Shown: piece by piece, positions 46,702-57,012 of the stretch
Layout of the letters: each line of letters opens with the position of its first letter
Numbering within the stretch: the stretch's first letter is position 1
Assembly: GCF_001267155.1 (NCBI RefSeq)
Contig: NZ_CP012357.1
Coordinates: 248,001-312,000 of the forward strand
Source: Spiroplasma litorale
GTDB lineage: Bacteria > Bacillota_I > Bacilli_A > Mycoplasmatales > Mycoplasmataceae
DNA length: 64,000 bases
Reading direction: 5' to 3'
The notes under the pieces: generated by a model
The model's database searches: none
What the model saw: only the letters and a program-made list of their open reading frames with translations
What the model was told of the DNA's origin: nothing
Made by a program: the position numbers and the translations under genes

Positions 46702-48036
46702 ATGAAAGTAGATTTCAACAAATTAAAGTTAAGTCTTATAAACTATTTGATTAAAGTAGAAAAATATAAATCCATTAAAGACTTAAGTAATGAATATGTG
46801 ACATATCTAATTAATGATAAAAAAGAGTACAAAATTCTAAGAGTTACAATTGGTTACCCTGTTTCAAGCGATAATAATATTGTTAAATTAAAAGAGAACT
46901 TAAAAAATGCTAAGCGTGAAAAAATTAATGTTTTAAATATTGCATTTTCTTTAGAGACTGATGATGTTGTTGTTGAAGGGACCACTGTAATTATTGAAAA
47001 TGAAGAAAAACTAAAGGATAAATTATCTGTTTATTTTTCAAGAATATCAAAAATTAAAATTGAATCTGAAAATGAAAATACTTCTGAAAATATTGAAGAA
47101 CTTTCTAATGAAGAACTTTTTGATATATTATCTAACCCTTCAAAGTCAGATAATATAAAATTAAAGACAGCAGTAGCAAGGATGAAATCACATAGTGTTA
47201 ATTCTACAATAATGTCTATTTTGTTTTTGATTATGCCTGTAGCAATTGGTATTGCGTCATTCTTTTATTTTAATGATTATAATTTTGGCGCAAAAGACTT
47301 ATTTTTTGGTGCTACAAATAGAAATTTAACAGTTATCGGAAATCAATGATGAAGAATTTTAACTTATGGCTTTACAATGGATAGTTACTTTTTGTATGGT
47401 CAAATCCTTGGTGCATTTATAGTTGTTTTGATTTCGTTCACCGCAATTAAGTTATCTAAGTATACTGAAAGTTTAGTTGGTCAATGAAAGTTTTCAGTTT
47501 CAATTTTTGCCACATACATTATCTCAGGTTTATTTGTATCAGTTTTGTTACCTAGTAATGATGCTATTTTTTCAGGACCAATGGTAATTTTAGCAGCTGT
47601 TGTAGGAACTTTATGTGTAACAACATGATCTAAAAAAGCTGACCCAGTGGTTCTTTTTTCAAAAAATAGACTTGTATTTCCAATAATTCTATTGTTATTA
47701 GCTCCATTTATAATAACAAAGTATAACGACTACGTTATAATAATTATTTCATTGTTAACTTCAGCAAGCATTACACTTCTTTTTAATTATGATTGAACAA
47801 ATCCTGATAGATATTTAATATTCCCATTATTTATAATTATTGCACCAACTTTAGTTTCTATAATTTGTGTTTTTTTACCAGTAGCGTCTCCAGCAACTGA
47901 TTTAAATTTCTCTATTGAAGCTTTACAAATGTATTTAAAATATGGCATTTTTAGTCAAAATCAAGTAAATCAAATTCTAGAAAATAATGGCTGATATTGC
48001 AGATTTGCAGAAAATGGTAGCTTATGGTGGTTCTAG
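46702..48036 (+). CDS. Rhomboid-like membrane protein without recognisable catalytic serine
   Basis: 444 residues. The first 170 are cytoplasmic and charged, with a helical middle. Six or seven hydrophobic segments follow. NQWWRILTYGF resembles the first rhomboid motif WRxxT, and IFSGPMVILAAVVGTL sits where the catalytic GxSG normally lies, but here reads GPM. No matching His appears in helix 6. This suggests an inactive rhomboid (a pseudoprotease), if rhomboid at all. It starts eight bases after the RluD gene and its stop immediately precedes dCMP deaminase. Confidence 0.65.
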
Positions 48037-48510
48037 ATGAGCAAGAGAACCGATTATATTGATTGAGATACATATTTTTTAGCAATGGTTAAATTAAACG
48101 CTATGAGAAGCAAAGATCCTGATACACAGGTTGGGGCGATCATAGTTAATGATTTGAAACATATTGTATCTACAGGTTACAATGGATTACCAAGGGGATT
48201 AGATGATGATAAATATCCATGATCTAGAAATGGTGAAATCGAAAATAGTAAGTATGCATATGTAGTGCATGCTGAACTTAATGCGATATTGTCATCTGGT
48301 ACAAGTGTCAGGGATTGTACACTATACACTAGTTTATTTCCTTGTAATGAATGTGCAAAAAGCATAATTCAGGCTGGAATCAAAAAAATTATATACTCAA
48401 ATGATAAGTATAATGAAACGGCTTTAAATAAAATCGCAAAAAAAATGTTTAAAGATGCAAAAGTTGAAACAATTTATAAAAAAGAAGTTTTTATTGAAAT
48501 TAAATATTAA
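48037..48510 (+). CDS. comEB: dCMP deaminase
   Basis: 157 residues. Deaminates dCMP to dUMP, the substrate of ThyA. Zinc-site residues are visible: HAELNAIL (His 78, Glu 80) and SLFPCNECAKSI (Cys 103 and 106). DPDTQVGAIIV and GYNGLPRG are the nucleotide-binding stretches of this family. TGGTGG, just before the previous stop, is the only likely ribosome site. It converges with the RNase HIII gene and the two stops share four bases. Confidence 0.94.
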
Positions 48511-49406
48511 TCATCTTTAAAATGAAGTTTTATAAAGTTTCTTGTTTCATCACCAAATTCTTTTTTATATTTTCGAACTAATAATTTAACTTCATTACTA
48601 GCCCCAAAAGGCAATGAAATTTTATATTTTTTTTCTAACATTTTAACGTTGTTTATAAAGTAATGTCTTGCAATAATACTTGCACATGCAACAGAAATGA
48701 ATTTTGATTCTGCTTTTGTTACAAACTCTATATTTTGATAAATATCTTTTTCTGTTTTTAAATATTCGAAATATTTATTTTTATTTACAAACTGATCTAA
48801 AATAACCCTTGTTTTTTTAAAATGATTTAATTTATTTATAATGTCGTTAATAGTCTTGTTATGAGCTAATGCCTTTAAAATATTTCCATTTTTATATTTA
48901 AAATGTAATTTATTGTATGTGTCATTATCCATTACATAAACACTATACTTAACGACATTTTTTATATCGTTGTATATGCTTTCAATTTGAATGTCTGTTA
49001 GTTTTTTTGAATCTTTAATCCTATGTATAACACTATTATTTAATAAGTTATTGTCAATAAAACAAGCTGCAATTACTAATGGACCAAAAAAATCACCAAC
49101 ACCAACTTCATCGCAACCAATACTTTCTTCGCATGTGACATTTTTGTCAACTTTTTCATATTCTTCTGTTTTTGGTTTAAATAATTTATTTTCCGCTCCA
49201 TTTATTTCTAATATTTCTTCAAAATTAATTACGTGTTTTGATTGTAATAAAATTGTTTTATTTTTAAAAATGTTTAGTGAAAAATCATTAGTTTTTATAA
49301 AAAAGTCAATATTTTTATTATTTATACTTACAATAAAATTAGCATACTTAATTTTTATTTGATTAATTAATTTATCGCTTACATTTTTTATAGTTTTATT
49401 AGTCAT
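48507..49406 (-). CDS. rnhC: Ribonuclease HIII
   Basis: 299 residues. Removes RNA from RNA-DNA hybrids. The catalytic domain begins with IGCDEVGVGDFFGPLVIAA, whose DE matches the metal-binding Asp-Glu. RIKDSKKLTD and VILDQF supply further acids, and ESKFISVACASIIARH is the last conserved block. The N-terminal ~85 residues form the TBP-like substrate domain, which marks HIII rather than HII. The start at 49406 is chosen because AAAGGTTG lies just before it; a longer reading begins at 49445. Confidence 0.92.
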   Translation of the reverse strand: MTNKTIKNVSDKLINQIKIKYANFIVSINNKNIDFFIKTNDFSLNIFKNKTILLQSKHVINFEEILEINGAENKLFKPKTEEYEKVDKNVTCEESIGCDEVGVGDFFGPLVIAACFIDNNLLNNSVIHRIKDSKKLTDIQIESIYNDIKNVVKYSVYVMDNDTYNKLHFKYKNGNILKALAHNKTINDIINKLNHFKKTRVILDQFVNKNKYFEYLKTEKDIYQNIEFVTKAESKFISVACASIIARHYFINNVKMLEKKYKISLPFGASNEVKLLVRKYKKEFGDETRNFIKLHFKDD

Positions 49407-49503
49407 TTTTTTACAACCTTTCAAATAAATTATAATGTATTCCATTGTATAATTAAAAATAAATAATATTGATATAATAATAAATAGTTAAAGGGGTATT
49501 TGG

Positions 49504-51096
49504 ATGATAATAAATATTGGACCGTGATGATTGTTTGACATAATCTGTTTTTTTATAATCATTACATCTACTGTTTGTGGGATTAGAAAAGGCTTTTTAG
49601 TTTTATTCTATTTTTTATTTTTACAAATATTACTTATAGTAATTCTTTTATTTGTTCCGGCATTAATCACTAATGCAATTGCTCCATCAATTATGAGGGC
49701 ATTATCTGGATTGAACCCTTCGAAATGATTTTCTGGAGTTAGTTCAGAAATTGTTAATTTAATTAATGGACTTCTCCCTAATAACGAAGCATCATCTGAA
49801 GCTATTAAAACAAATGGTGATAATGTTTCTTATGAAATGGCCAAAACCGTTGTAGCTTTAGTTATATACTTATTAATATGTATATTTTTCTATATTACTA
49901 TAAATTTGATAGGTTTTTTTGTATATTTAGGATTCAGAAAAAAAATACGAAGTATTAAAATATTTGGAAAAGTAGATGCTTTATTAGGCGCTGTAAACGG
50001 TTTGTTTTTAGGTATGACATTATCCATAGGAATTTCATTTATCGCGTCTTTCCCGCTTATTGCAACAGAAAACCAAAAAATAGGTGCTCTTAATTTTAAA
50101 GACATGAATTCTGAGGACCTAAAAGATTACATCAATAATGAAAATGCATATAGCAAATATTCTATTTCTAAAAGAATTAATTCAGGAATACCAAGTATTC
50201 CTACTTATAATTTCACATATACAAATGTTTGTGCAATGAAATATGTTGTCAAACCAATCACAATAATAGGCACAGAACAATTAAAAGATGGAACACTTTC
50301 AAGTTTATCTGATTTTTTTATCTACTACGAAGATGAATTAGTTGAAGGTTATTCAACAGATAACTTATTAAAAGTTCCAGTAAATTTTTGCATTGAATCG
50401 ATGCCAAATGATTCAAGAAACTTATTCAGAATTGTTTCAGAAATTATGTTAATGGGTTCAAAATTATATGTTGAAGGTAATGAACCTGAAAAAACTACAT
50501 TACATAGTATCAATTTAATAAATGCATTTGATAAGTTTTATTATGAAAAAATAGCAAATGATAAAAATGATCAAGGAGTCCATAAAGGCTGAGTTAATGA
50601 AGATAATTTAGTTAAGTTCTATGAATGAGCTGAAGAAAACTCAAACGGTAATGAGGAAATACTTAAAAGATTAAACCCTTTCATTCAACTATCAGAAAAC
50701 ATAAAAAATTCTTGAAGAAAAAATTCAAATAGTGATGAAAGAAAAATTGTTAGTTTACTTCAAAATCCAAAAAGAACTTATAATTTTTTAAAAAACTTAT
50801 TTTATGTAAATTATATAACTAGAAACAATTTAGACACTTTACCAACTTTATCTTCAACTCTTTCATCATTATATTTATTTAGAGCAATGGAGTTATCCCC
50901 AACAGGAGAACTGAAGCTAGGAAGATTCAAAGATCATGCTCCAGGAGAAGGGGAGGAAGCTTATAATTTCCCAACAATTGATGATATAGTTTACAATAGT
51001 GATAAATTTTGAAATAATTATAACAAACGCGGTTATATGTGAACTAGATATTATTTCTCATTCTTATATAATAGCGCCTGAGGTTTTAATGAATAA
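49504..51096 (+). CDS. CvpA-like membrane protein with large C-terminal domain
   Basis: 530 residues. The N-terminal 190 show four or five hydrophobic segments in the CvpA pattern: FDIICFFIIITSTVCGIRKGFLVLFYF, then a polar loop and TVVALVIYLLICIFFYITINLIGFFVYLG and LGAVNGLFLGMTLSIGISFIASF, including the conserved GxxxGxxxGMT. A soluble C-terminal part of about 330 residues, with many TGA-Trp codons, is unlike ordinary CvpA. AAAGGGG lies before the ATG, and the stop overlaps the AcpS start region. The family is named from the membrane part only. Confidence 0.7.
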
Positions 51097-51424
51097 GATT
51101 GGCATAGATATTATTGAAATTAAAAGACTTAGAAATTGAAAAAAACTTTTTAAAAAAATTTTACATGAAGATGAAATAAAAATATTTCAAAAGTTTAATA
51201 CAAAAAAGAGAAAAAATGAGTTTTTAGCTGGCAGATGAGCCGCCAAAGAAGCTTTAATGAAAATATTAAATAAAGACATTACAATGAATTTAATAAATAT
51301 TGGTTATAAAAATAATAAACCCGTATTTTTAAATGAGGGTTATGAAAATTATAATATTTCAATAAGTCATGAAACAAAATATTGTGTTGCAGTGGCAATT
51401 GATTTAGATTTTAAGGAGGCATAA
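51089..51424 (+). CDS. acpS: Holo-acyl-carrier-protein synthase
   Basis: 111 residues. Transfers phosphopantetheine from CoA to a serine of acyl carrier protein. [17 protein letters not shown] carries the magnesium Asp, and [16 protein letters not shown] the Glu and Lys of the second motif. [16 protein letters not shown] is the third. The start lies within the last codons of the CvpA-like gene (8-base overlap) and the TAA shares its last base with the thyA ATG. Ribosome site AGGTTTT is weak. Confidence 0.93.
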
Positions 51425-52293
51425 TGAAGCAATACTTGGATTTAGTTAAAAATATATTAAATAATGGTGAAGTTAGACAGGACAGGACCAATACGGGTAC
51501 CGTATCTTTATTTGGTGCACAATCAAGATATGATTTAAGAGAAGGTTTTCCGTTGTTAACTACTAAAAAAATGTTTTTTAAAGGTATAGTTCATGAAATG
51601 TTATGATTTATCAAAGGTGATACAAATATAAAGTATTTAGTTGATAATGATGTAAAAATATGAAATGAGTGACCTTATGAATTATTTAAAAAAAGTAAAG
51701 ATTACAATGGTGAATCAATTGTTGAATTTGCAAATAAAATAAAAACAGATAATAACTTTGCAATTAAGTATGGTGAATTGGGTCCAGTATATGGTAAACA
51801 ATGAAGAAATTTCAATGGAGTTGATCAACTTAAAAACTTAATTGAAAATATAAAAAACAATCCGTTCTCTAGAAGACATATTATAAATGCTTGAAACCCT
51901 TCAGAAGTTGAAAAAATGGCACTACCCCCATGTCACGCCTTGTTTCAATTTTATGTGTCTGAATCTGGTTATTTAGATTTGCAACTTTATCAAAGAAGTG
52001 GGGATGTTTTTTTAGGTATTCCTTTTAATATAGCAAGTTATTCATTTTTATTAACACTAGTTTCATTAGAATGTAACTTAAAACCAAGATATTTTATTCA
52101 TACTATTGGAGATGCACATATTTATTCAAACCATATAGACCAGATGAATTTACAACTTACAAGAAATCCATTAAAATTACCAAAATTAGAAATTCAATTT
52201 AATAATAAAAATATATTTGATATTAAATATGAAGATGTAAAACTTATAGATTATGAGTCTCATTCAAGTATTAAAGGAGAAATTGCAGTATAA
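51424..52293 (+). CDS. thyA: Thymidylate synthase
   Basis: 289 residues. Methylates dUMP to dTMP using methylene-tetrahydrofolate. [19 protein letters not shown], the long [21 protein letters not shown] and the catalytic Cys 170 in [13 protein letters not shown] are complete. [21 protein letters not shown] and [16 protein letters not shown] follow. AAGGAGG precedes the ATG. Together with the next gene, dihydrofolate reductase, it makes the thymidylate cycle; the ATG of folA overlaps its stop. Confidence 0.97.
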
Positions 52294-52763
52294 TGATTAG
52301 TTTAATTTGAGCACAAACAAAAAATAATGTAATTGGTAATGATAACAAATTACCCTGAGACATAAAAAGTGAAATGAAACATTTTGTGGATTATACTAAA
52401 GGCAAAACTGTTTTAATGGGAAGAAATACTTTTGAGTCATTAAAAATTAAACCTCTGCCCAAAAGAGAAAATATAGTTATCACCTCAAGACCTATGGAAA
52501 AAGAGTATAATCAATTATGGAAAAGTGATAATTTAACTAAAGTTTTAGAAAAATATAAAAATATTGAAAAGGAACTTGTTGTAATTGGTGGTGCTCAAAT
52601 TTATACAGAAGCATTAAAATTTGCAGATAAACTAGTAGTTAGTATTATTAAGGAAGACTATATTGGTAATGTTTACTTTCCAAATTGAAATAAAAAAGAT
52701 TTTAATCTAATTGAAGAAAAAGAAAATGATGAATTCATTATACAAATTTATGAAAGGAAATAA
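52293..52763 (+). CDS. folA: Dihydrofolate reductase
   Basis: 156 residues. Regenerates tetrahydrofolate for ThyA. MISLIWAQTKNNVIGNDNKLPW is the N-terminal strand and active-site loop with the acidic residue near KLPWDIKSEM. KTVLMGRNTFESL and VVIGGAQIYTEAL bind NADPH. One-base overlap with thyA. The assignment follows from motifs and from the conserved thyA-folA pairing. Confidence 0.95.
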
Positions 52764-52765
52764 TT

Positions 52766-53650
52766 ATGTCAAAGAAACTAAAGTACACGCAGGATAGAGA
52801 TCTACAAACTCCAGCTGAATTCGAAGAAGCGAAGACAAAAAAAGAAACAGCATATGTTAGAAAAGGGAAATTTATTTTAAATTTCTATAACATATGAAGA
52901 ACCATAAAAAAAGCAAAAAAAGTTACTAAAAAGATAAAATTAGATCCAAACTTATATTCAGAAGAATGAAGATATAATTGAGTAAAAAAGAAAAGTAAAA
53001 AAGTGCTACAACTATTAAATGTATATGTTGACGTTATTGGTGTAGAAAATTGGCTAGATAGAGGTGTTATTTTAGCGTCTAACCATCAATCAAATATTGA
53101 CCCAATTTTAATGTTGGCTGTAAATGATTTTTCAAAACAACAACCAGTAGCGTTTATTGCTAAAAAAGAACTTTGAACACAAAGAATTTTTAAACATTTT
53201 ATGAATTTAATTGACAACGTACCTATGGATAGAAATAATCCAAGAAGTGTTTATAATTCAATAAAAGAGGGTAAAGATTTAGTTTCTGACTATAAAAGAA
53301 GTTTAGTTATTTTTCCTGAAGGAACAAGAAGTGCTAAACAAGAAATGAATGAATTTCAGCCTGCGAGTATGAAAGTTGCTCAAATGGCTTACGCTCCTAT
53401 AATACCAGTAACAATAATTGATTCTTATAAATTATTTGTTAAAAGACCAAAAGGTGAGTTTAGAATAAAAATAATTTTTGGTAAACCATTAATGCCAGAA
53501 AAATTTATATCATTAAAAACTGACATGCTTACAAAAAACGTTCATAAAGAAATCGAAAAAAATATGAAAAAATATATAGATTGAGATCCAAAAAAATTAG
53601 GTATCAAACCAAAATCTGTTAACAAAAAAACAAGATGTACATATTATTAG
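52766..53650 (+). CDS. plsC: 1-acyl-sn-glycerol-3-phosphate acyltransferase
   Basis: 294 residues. Makes phosphatidic acid by acylating lysophosphatidate. ASNHQSNIDPILM supplies the HX4D motif (about 107-112), and FPEGTRSAKQEM the substrate-binding block (about 182). IPVTIIDSYKLF follows. An N-terminal basic region of about 80 residues precedes the domain and no clear membrane helix is seen. AAAGG lies before the ATG. Feeds CdsA, encoded further downstream. Confidence 0.9.
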
Positions 53651-53659
53651 AGGTGTTTT

Positions 53660-54970
53660 ATGAATTTCAACTCCATTATTGAAAAGAAGAAAAAAAATAT
53701 TGAATTAAATGAATCGGAAATAAATTTTTTAATTGAGGGTTTTTTAAATAATAAAATTAAAGATTATCAAATGTCTGCTTTTTTAATGGCGGTTTATTTT
53801 AATAATATGACAAAAAATGAATTATATTTTTTGACTAATGCAATGATACGTTCTGGAAAAAAATATGATTTAGAAGGTGTTGAAGGGCCAATAGCAGATA
53901 AACATTCTACTGGCGGAGTTGGAGATAAAACGAGTTTAATTTATGCTCCTCTAGTAGCAAGTTTTGGTATAAAAGTTGCAAAAATATCAGGCAGAGGGCT
54001 TGGAAAAACAGGGGGAACGATTGACAAACTAGAAAGTTGTACTGGATGAACGAGTTTAATATCAGAAGAAGAGTTTAATTCTAATGTTAAAAACAAATAC
54101 ATTTCTATTATCGGTCAATCAGAAAATATAGTTCCCGCAGACAAGGTGTTATATGCATTGAGAGATGTAACTGGTACAGTTGATTCAATTCCATTGATAG
54201 CATCAAGCATCATGTCTAAAAAACTTGCTGTAAGAAACACAAGTATAATATTGGATGTTAAGGTTGGGTCAGGAGCTTTCATGCAAAACATTGATGATGC
54301 CTTATTGCTTGCAAACACAATGATCGAAATTGGCAATTTATATAATAGAAATGTTAGTGTCATACTTACAAATATGAATTTTCCGCTCGGAAGAAGTATA
54401 GGAAATGCATTAGAGGTCAAAGAAGCATGAGAAACTTTGAATGGTAATGGATGTACTTCCCTTGAAGAAATATCAACTACTGCGGCTGCAATAACATTAT
54501 TAGATAATGGTATTTTTAACGACTATAAAATTGCATGTGAAGAAATTAATAAAGTCATAAAAAGTAAAAAGGCAGCTAATTTATTAAAAGAATTTGTTAT
54601 AAATCAAAATGGAGATTTTGATAAAATAATTAATTATGATGATAATTTTAAAACTAAGAATGTTATAGAGATTCGTTCAGAAAAGAAAGGTTATTTGAAT
54701 TACGACTCAAATAGTATTGGAAACCTATCTTTGAATCTTGGAGCAGGTCGTGAAACAAAAGAAGATAAAATTGATTTTGCATCTGGAATATATCTAAATA
54801 AGTTACCAAATGAATTTGTCAATGAAAATGAAATTATTTTTACTTTATATACAAATAAAGATAGTGTAGAAATATTTAAAAATATGTCTCATGAATGTTA
54901 TAAAATAACAGATAATAAAAATGAAAGTGATTTGATTTTGAAAATAATATCAAAAAACTATAATTTATAA
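53660..54970 (+). CDS. deoA: Pyrimidine-nucleoside phosphorylase / thymidine phosphorylase
   Basis: 436 residues. Splits thymidine or uridine with phosphate into base and (deoxy)ribose-1-phosphate. The signature KHSTGGVGDKTSL binds phosphate (about 82-94). The glycine-rich KISGRGLGKTGGTIDKLES follows, then LYALRDVTGTVDSIPLIASSIMSKKLA, the core family motif. The C-terminal domain is present (GNLSLNLGAGRETKEDKIDFASGI). DeoA and Pdp are close relatives and both names are possible. An AGAGGTG site precedes the ATG. Confidence 0.94.
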
Positions 54971-54984
54971 CAATTATATTTAAA

Positions 54985-55149
54985 AGGAGTTGAATTCTAA
55001 ATTAAATTCCAATATAATATAAATGTCTAAAACAGGTAATAAACCATTAGCCCATATTGTTTATTTAGCCCTATTAAATATGTAATTTAATTTAATATAT
55101 AATAAAGCTTGTTTTGGATATCTAAGTACTCCGCCCTGAGTACTTTTTA
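54985..55149 (+). ncRNA. Candidate small RNA or relic between deoA and tRNA cluster
   Basis: The 277-nt gap 54971-55247 has no convincing gene. It starts with AAAAGGAG and has a TATAAT-like sequence near 55014-55020. A 20-codon frame (ATG 55023, MSKTGNKPLAHIVYLALLNM) is visible but has no ribosome site. The gap ends in a perfect 8-bp terminator at 55124-55149. A transcript of about 125 nt is possible. No known RNA family was recognised. Confidence 0.35.
55124..55149 (+). terminator. Intrinsic terminator before the tRNA promoter
   Basis: AAGTACTC pairs with GAGTACTT around CGCCCT, followed by T. Confidence 0.8.
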
Positions 55150-55188
55150 TTTTCATTTTTAGATATTTAAAATAAAATTTAAAAATCA

Positions 55189-55218
55189 TTGACATTTATT
55201 CAACAATTTTTGTATAAT
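55189..55218 (+). promoter_or_regulatory. tRNA cluster promoter
   Basis: TTGACA (55189-55194) and TATAAT (55213-55218), a perfect consensus pair, lie 18 nt apart and about 30 nt upstream of tRNA-Thr. Confidence 0.9.
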
Positions 55219-55247
55219 TGAATAGGTTCTTATTTTAAAGGACACTT

Positions 55248-55323
55248 GCTGACTTAGCTCAGTTGGTAGAGCAATTGACTAGTAATCAATAGGTCGAAGG
55301 TTCGAGTCCTTTAGTCAGCACCA
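55248..55323 (+). tRNA. tRNA-Thr (anticodon AGT)
   Basis: GCTGACT pairs with AGTCAGC in the acceptor stem. The anticodon loop CTAGTAA reads AGT. D and T loops are normal and CCA is encoded. First of a five-tRNA cluster. Confidence 0.95.
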
Positions 55324-55327
55324 CAAT

Positions 55328-55411
55328 GGGGAGATAGCGAAGTGGCTAAACGCGGGTGGCTGTAAACCATCTCCTAACGGTTCGGCGGTTCGAATCCGTC
55401 TCTCCCCACCA
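55328..55411 (+). tRNA. tRNA-Tyr (anticodon GTA)
   Basis: Acceptor GGGGAGA/TCTCCCC, anticodon loop CTGTAAA, a long variable arm and encoded CCA, as expected for a class II tRNA-Tyr. Confidence 0.95.
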
Positions 55412-55416
55412 TTTAT

Positions 55417-55491
55417 TGGGCTATAGCCAAGCGGTAAGGCAATGGACTTTGACTCCATCATGCGCCGGTTCGAATCCTGCTAGCCCAGCCA
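55417..55491 (+). tRNA. tRNA-Gln (anticodon TTG)
   Basis: Acceptor TGGGCTA/TAGCCCA, anticodon loop CTTTGAC, encoded CCA. Confidence 0.95.
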
Positions 55492-55501
55492 TATTAATTT
55501 C

Positions 55502-55577
<76 letters not shown>

Positions 55578-55584
55578 TTAACAA

Positions 55585-55673
55585 CCCCGGGTGGCGGAAT
55601 TGGTAGACGCACTGGACTTAAAATCCAGCGGTTTTAATAGACCGTGCCGGTTCAAGTCCGGCCCCGGGGACCA
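55585..55673 (+). tRNA. tRNA-Leu (anticodon TAA)
   Basis: Acceptor CCCCGGG/CCCGGGG, anticodon loop CTTAAAA, long variable arm and encoded CCA. Last of the cluster. Confidence 0.95.
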
Positions 55674-55689
55674 ATTTAGGACTTGATTT

Positions 55690-55713
55690 AAACACTTTAA
55701 TTAGTGTTTTTTT
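55690..55713 (+). terminator. tRNA cluster terminator
   Basis: AAACACT pairs with AGTGTTT and is followed by T-rich sequence, 17 nt after tRNA-Leu. Confidence 0.8.
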
Positions 55714-55724
55714 ATTTTTTAATA

Positions 55725-55754
55725 AAAAAAACCTTATTTTAAATAAGGTTTTTT
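55725..55754 (-). terminator. Terminator of the minus-strand lipoprotein gene
   Basis: AAAAAACCTTATTT pairs with AAATAAGGTTTTTT. It works in both directions and overlaps the lipoprotein stop codon. Confidence 0.7.
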
Positions 55755-56596
55755 AATTTATTTCAAATTGTATCAAATTTATAATTTATATTACTATATT
55801 GTGAAGTTGAGAATTTATCTGTGCTCTCTCCACCTGATTCGCCATTGCCAGATCCAGAACCACTTCCTTCTCCTGAACCACTCTCTCCACCTGATTCGCT
55901 TTCACCGCTAGAACCTGTGTTAATCTTTTCGACTAACTCAGTTTCTATTTCACTATTTAAAAAACTTGTGCTAAATTTTTTAATAAGTTTATCAAGTGAG
56001 TTTTCTACTCAACCAGTTTCATCTTGGTCAAAACCAATTTCTCAACTTACAATTTTTCCGTTTCTTATTATTAAAAACATTGGTGTAGCTTTAATTTTAT
56101 CAAAATACTCTTTAACTTTGCTTTTTGCAACTTTTTTTTGTATTGTTTCATTGCTTCCAATATCTAGCATTGATTTATAATAAATATCTGTCATTCTGTC
56201 AATTAGTCAATTTATTATGTTTTCACTTCATTTTTCTTTAAAGTTATTTGCTTTTTCGTCACTAACGAATTCTCTAAGATTTAAATTGTTGTTTAGTTCT
56301 TCTCCATAACCAGTAAAAGAATTTTCATCTGGTTTAATTGAACTAACTGAGTTATTGTATTGACCTGATAATTCTTCAAGTTTATTGTCAAAAAAAGTTT
56401 TATTAGATTCTAAATTTGCTTCAAATTTTTGACAAAAATCACAATCTTTAGCACCAATGTAAAGTAAAAAAGTTTCTTTATTATCTATTCATTGTAAAAA
56501 TTGTTTATAGTTAACATTTGAACTACATGATATTACAGTAGTGGCAGATGTTGTTGCAAGCGTTAAAACAGATAACGTAGCAAGTATTTTTTTCAA
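55739..56596 (-). CDS. Lipoprotein with CxxC motif and Gly/Ser/Glu-rich tail
   Basis: 285 residues from TTG 56596, with AGGAGT eight bases upstream. The signal sequence ends VISC, lipidated Cys at 24. AKDCDFCQKFEANL (Cys 52 and 55) is a thioredoxin-like active site at the right place after a beta strand, and ATPMFLIIRNGKIV has the cis-Pro and following strand. It should be an extracellular disulfide-handling or thiol protein. The tail (about 225-265) is low complexity, SGESESGGESGSGEGSGSG, with a repeat in DNA (19 nt identical, 57 nt apart). It ends YKFDTIWNKLKNLI. The gene stands alone on the minus strand beside the tRNA cluster. Confidence 0.85.
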
Positions 56597-56838
56597 ATTA
56601 ATCACTCCTAAATTACAAATATTATTTTACACATTTAATTGAAGAAATAGTATATATATTAAAGATTTTTTTGTTTATATATCAAAATATAATTTTTTGT
56701 ATTAAAATTAAATAGAACATAGAAAATATTAATTTAAGCATTATCTAATAGTCCATAACTTAGGGAATTATTTAGATTATTTTATTTTTTTATGATTTAG
56801 CAAAATATGCTAATTTTTTATTAAGAGGAGGTTTTAAA

Positions 56839-56982
56839 ATGCGCGAAGGAGTTATCTTACGTTGTTCAGTTTGCAAAGAAGAAAATTATATTGCAAAAAA
56901 CGATAAAAGAAAAGACAAAATTGAAGTTAATAAACATTGTTTTAAATGTAATGCACACCAAACACATAAGCAAAAAAAATAA
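56839..56982 (+). CDS. rpmG: 50S ribosomal protein L33 (zinc-binding form)
   Basis: 47 residues. [18 protein letters not shown] and [14 protein letters not shown] give two CxxC pairs, the zinc-containing L33 type. AGAGGAGG sits before the ATG. The 242-nt gap upstream (56597-56838) is AT-rich and holds no other gene; promoters for this gene and for the divergent lipoprotein should lie there. Confidence 0.93.
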   Translation: MREGVILRCSVCKEENYIAKNDKRKDKIEVNKHCFKCNAHQTHKQKK

Positions 56983-57012
56983 TCTTTTGTATTTAAACCA
57001 GGAGAAAAAAAT

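Noticed and set aside
55821-56180. Plus-strand Pro/Ser/Leu-rich frame
   Set aside because: It is the antisense of the lipoprotein tail repeats, with no ribosome site.
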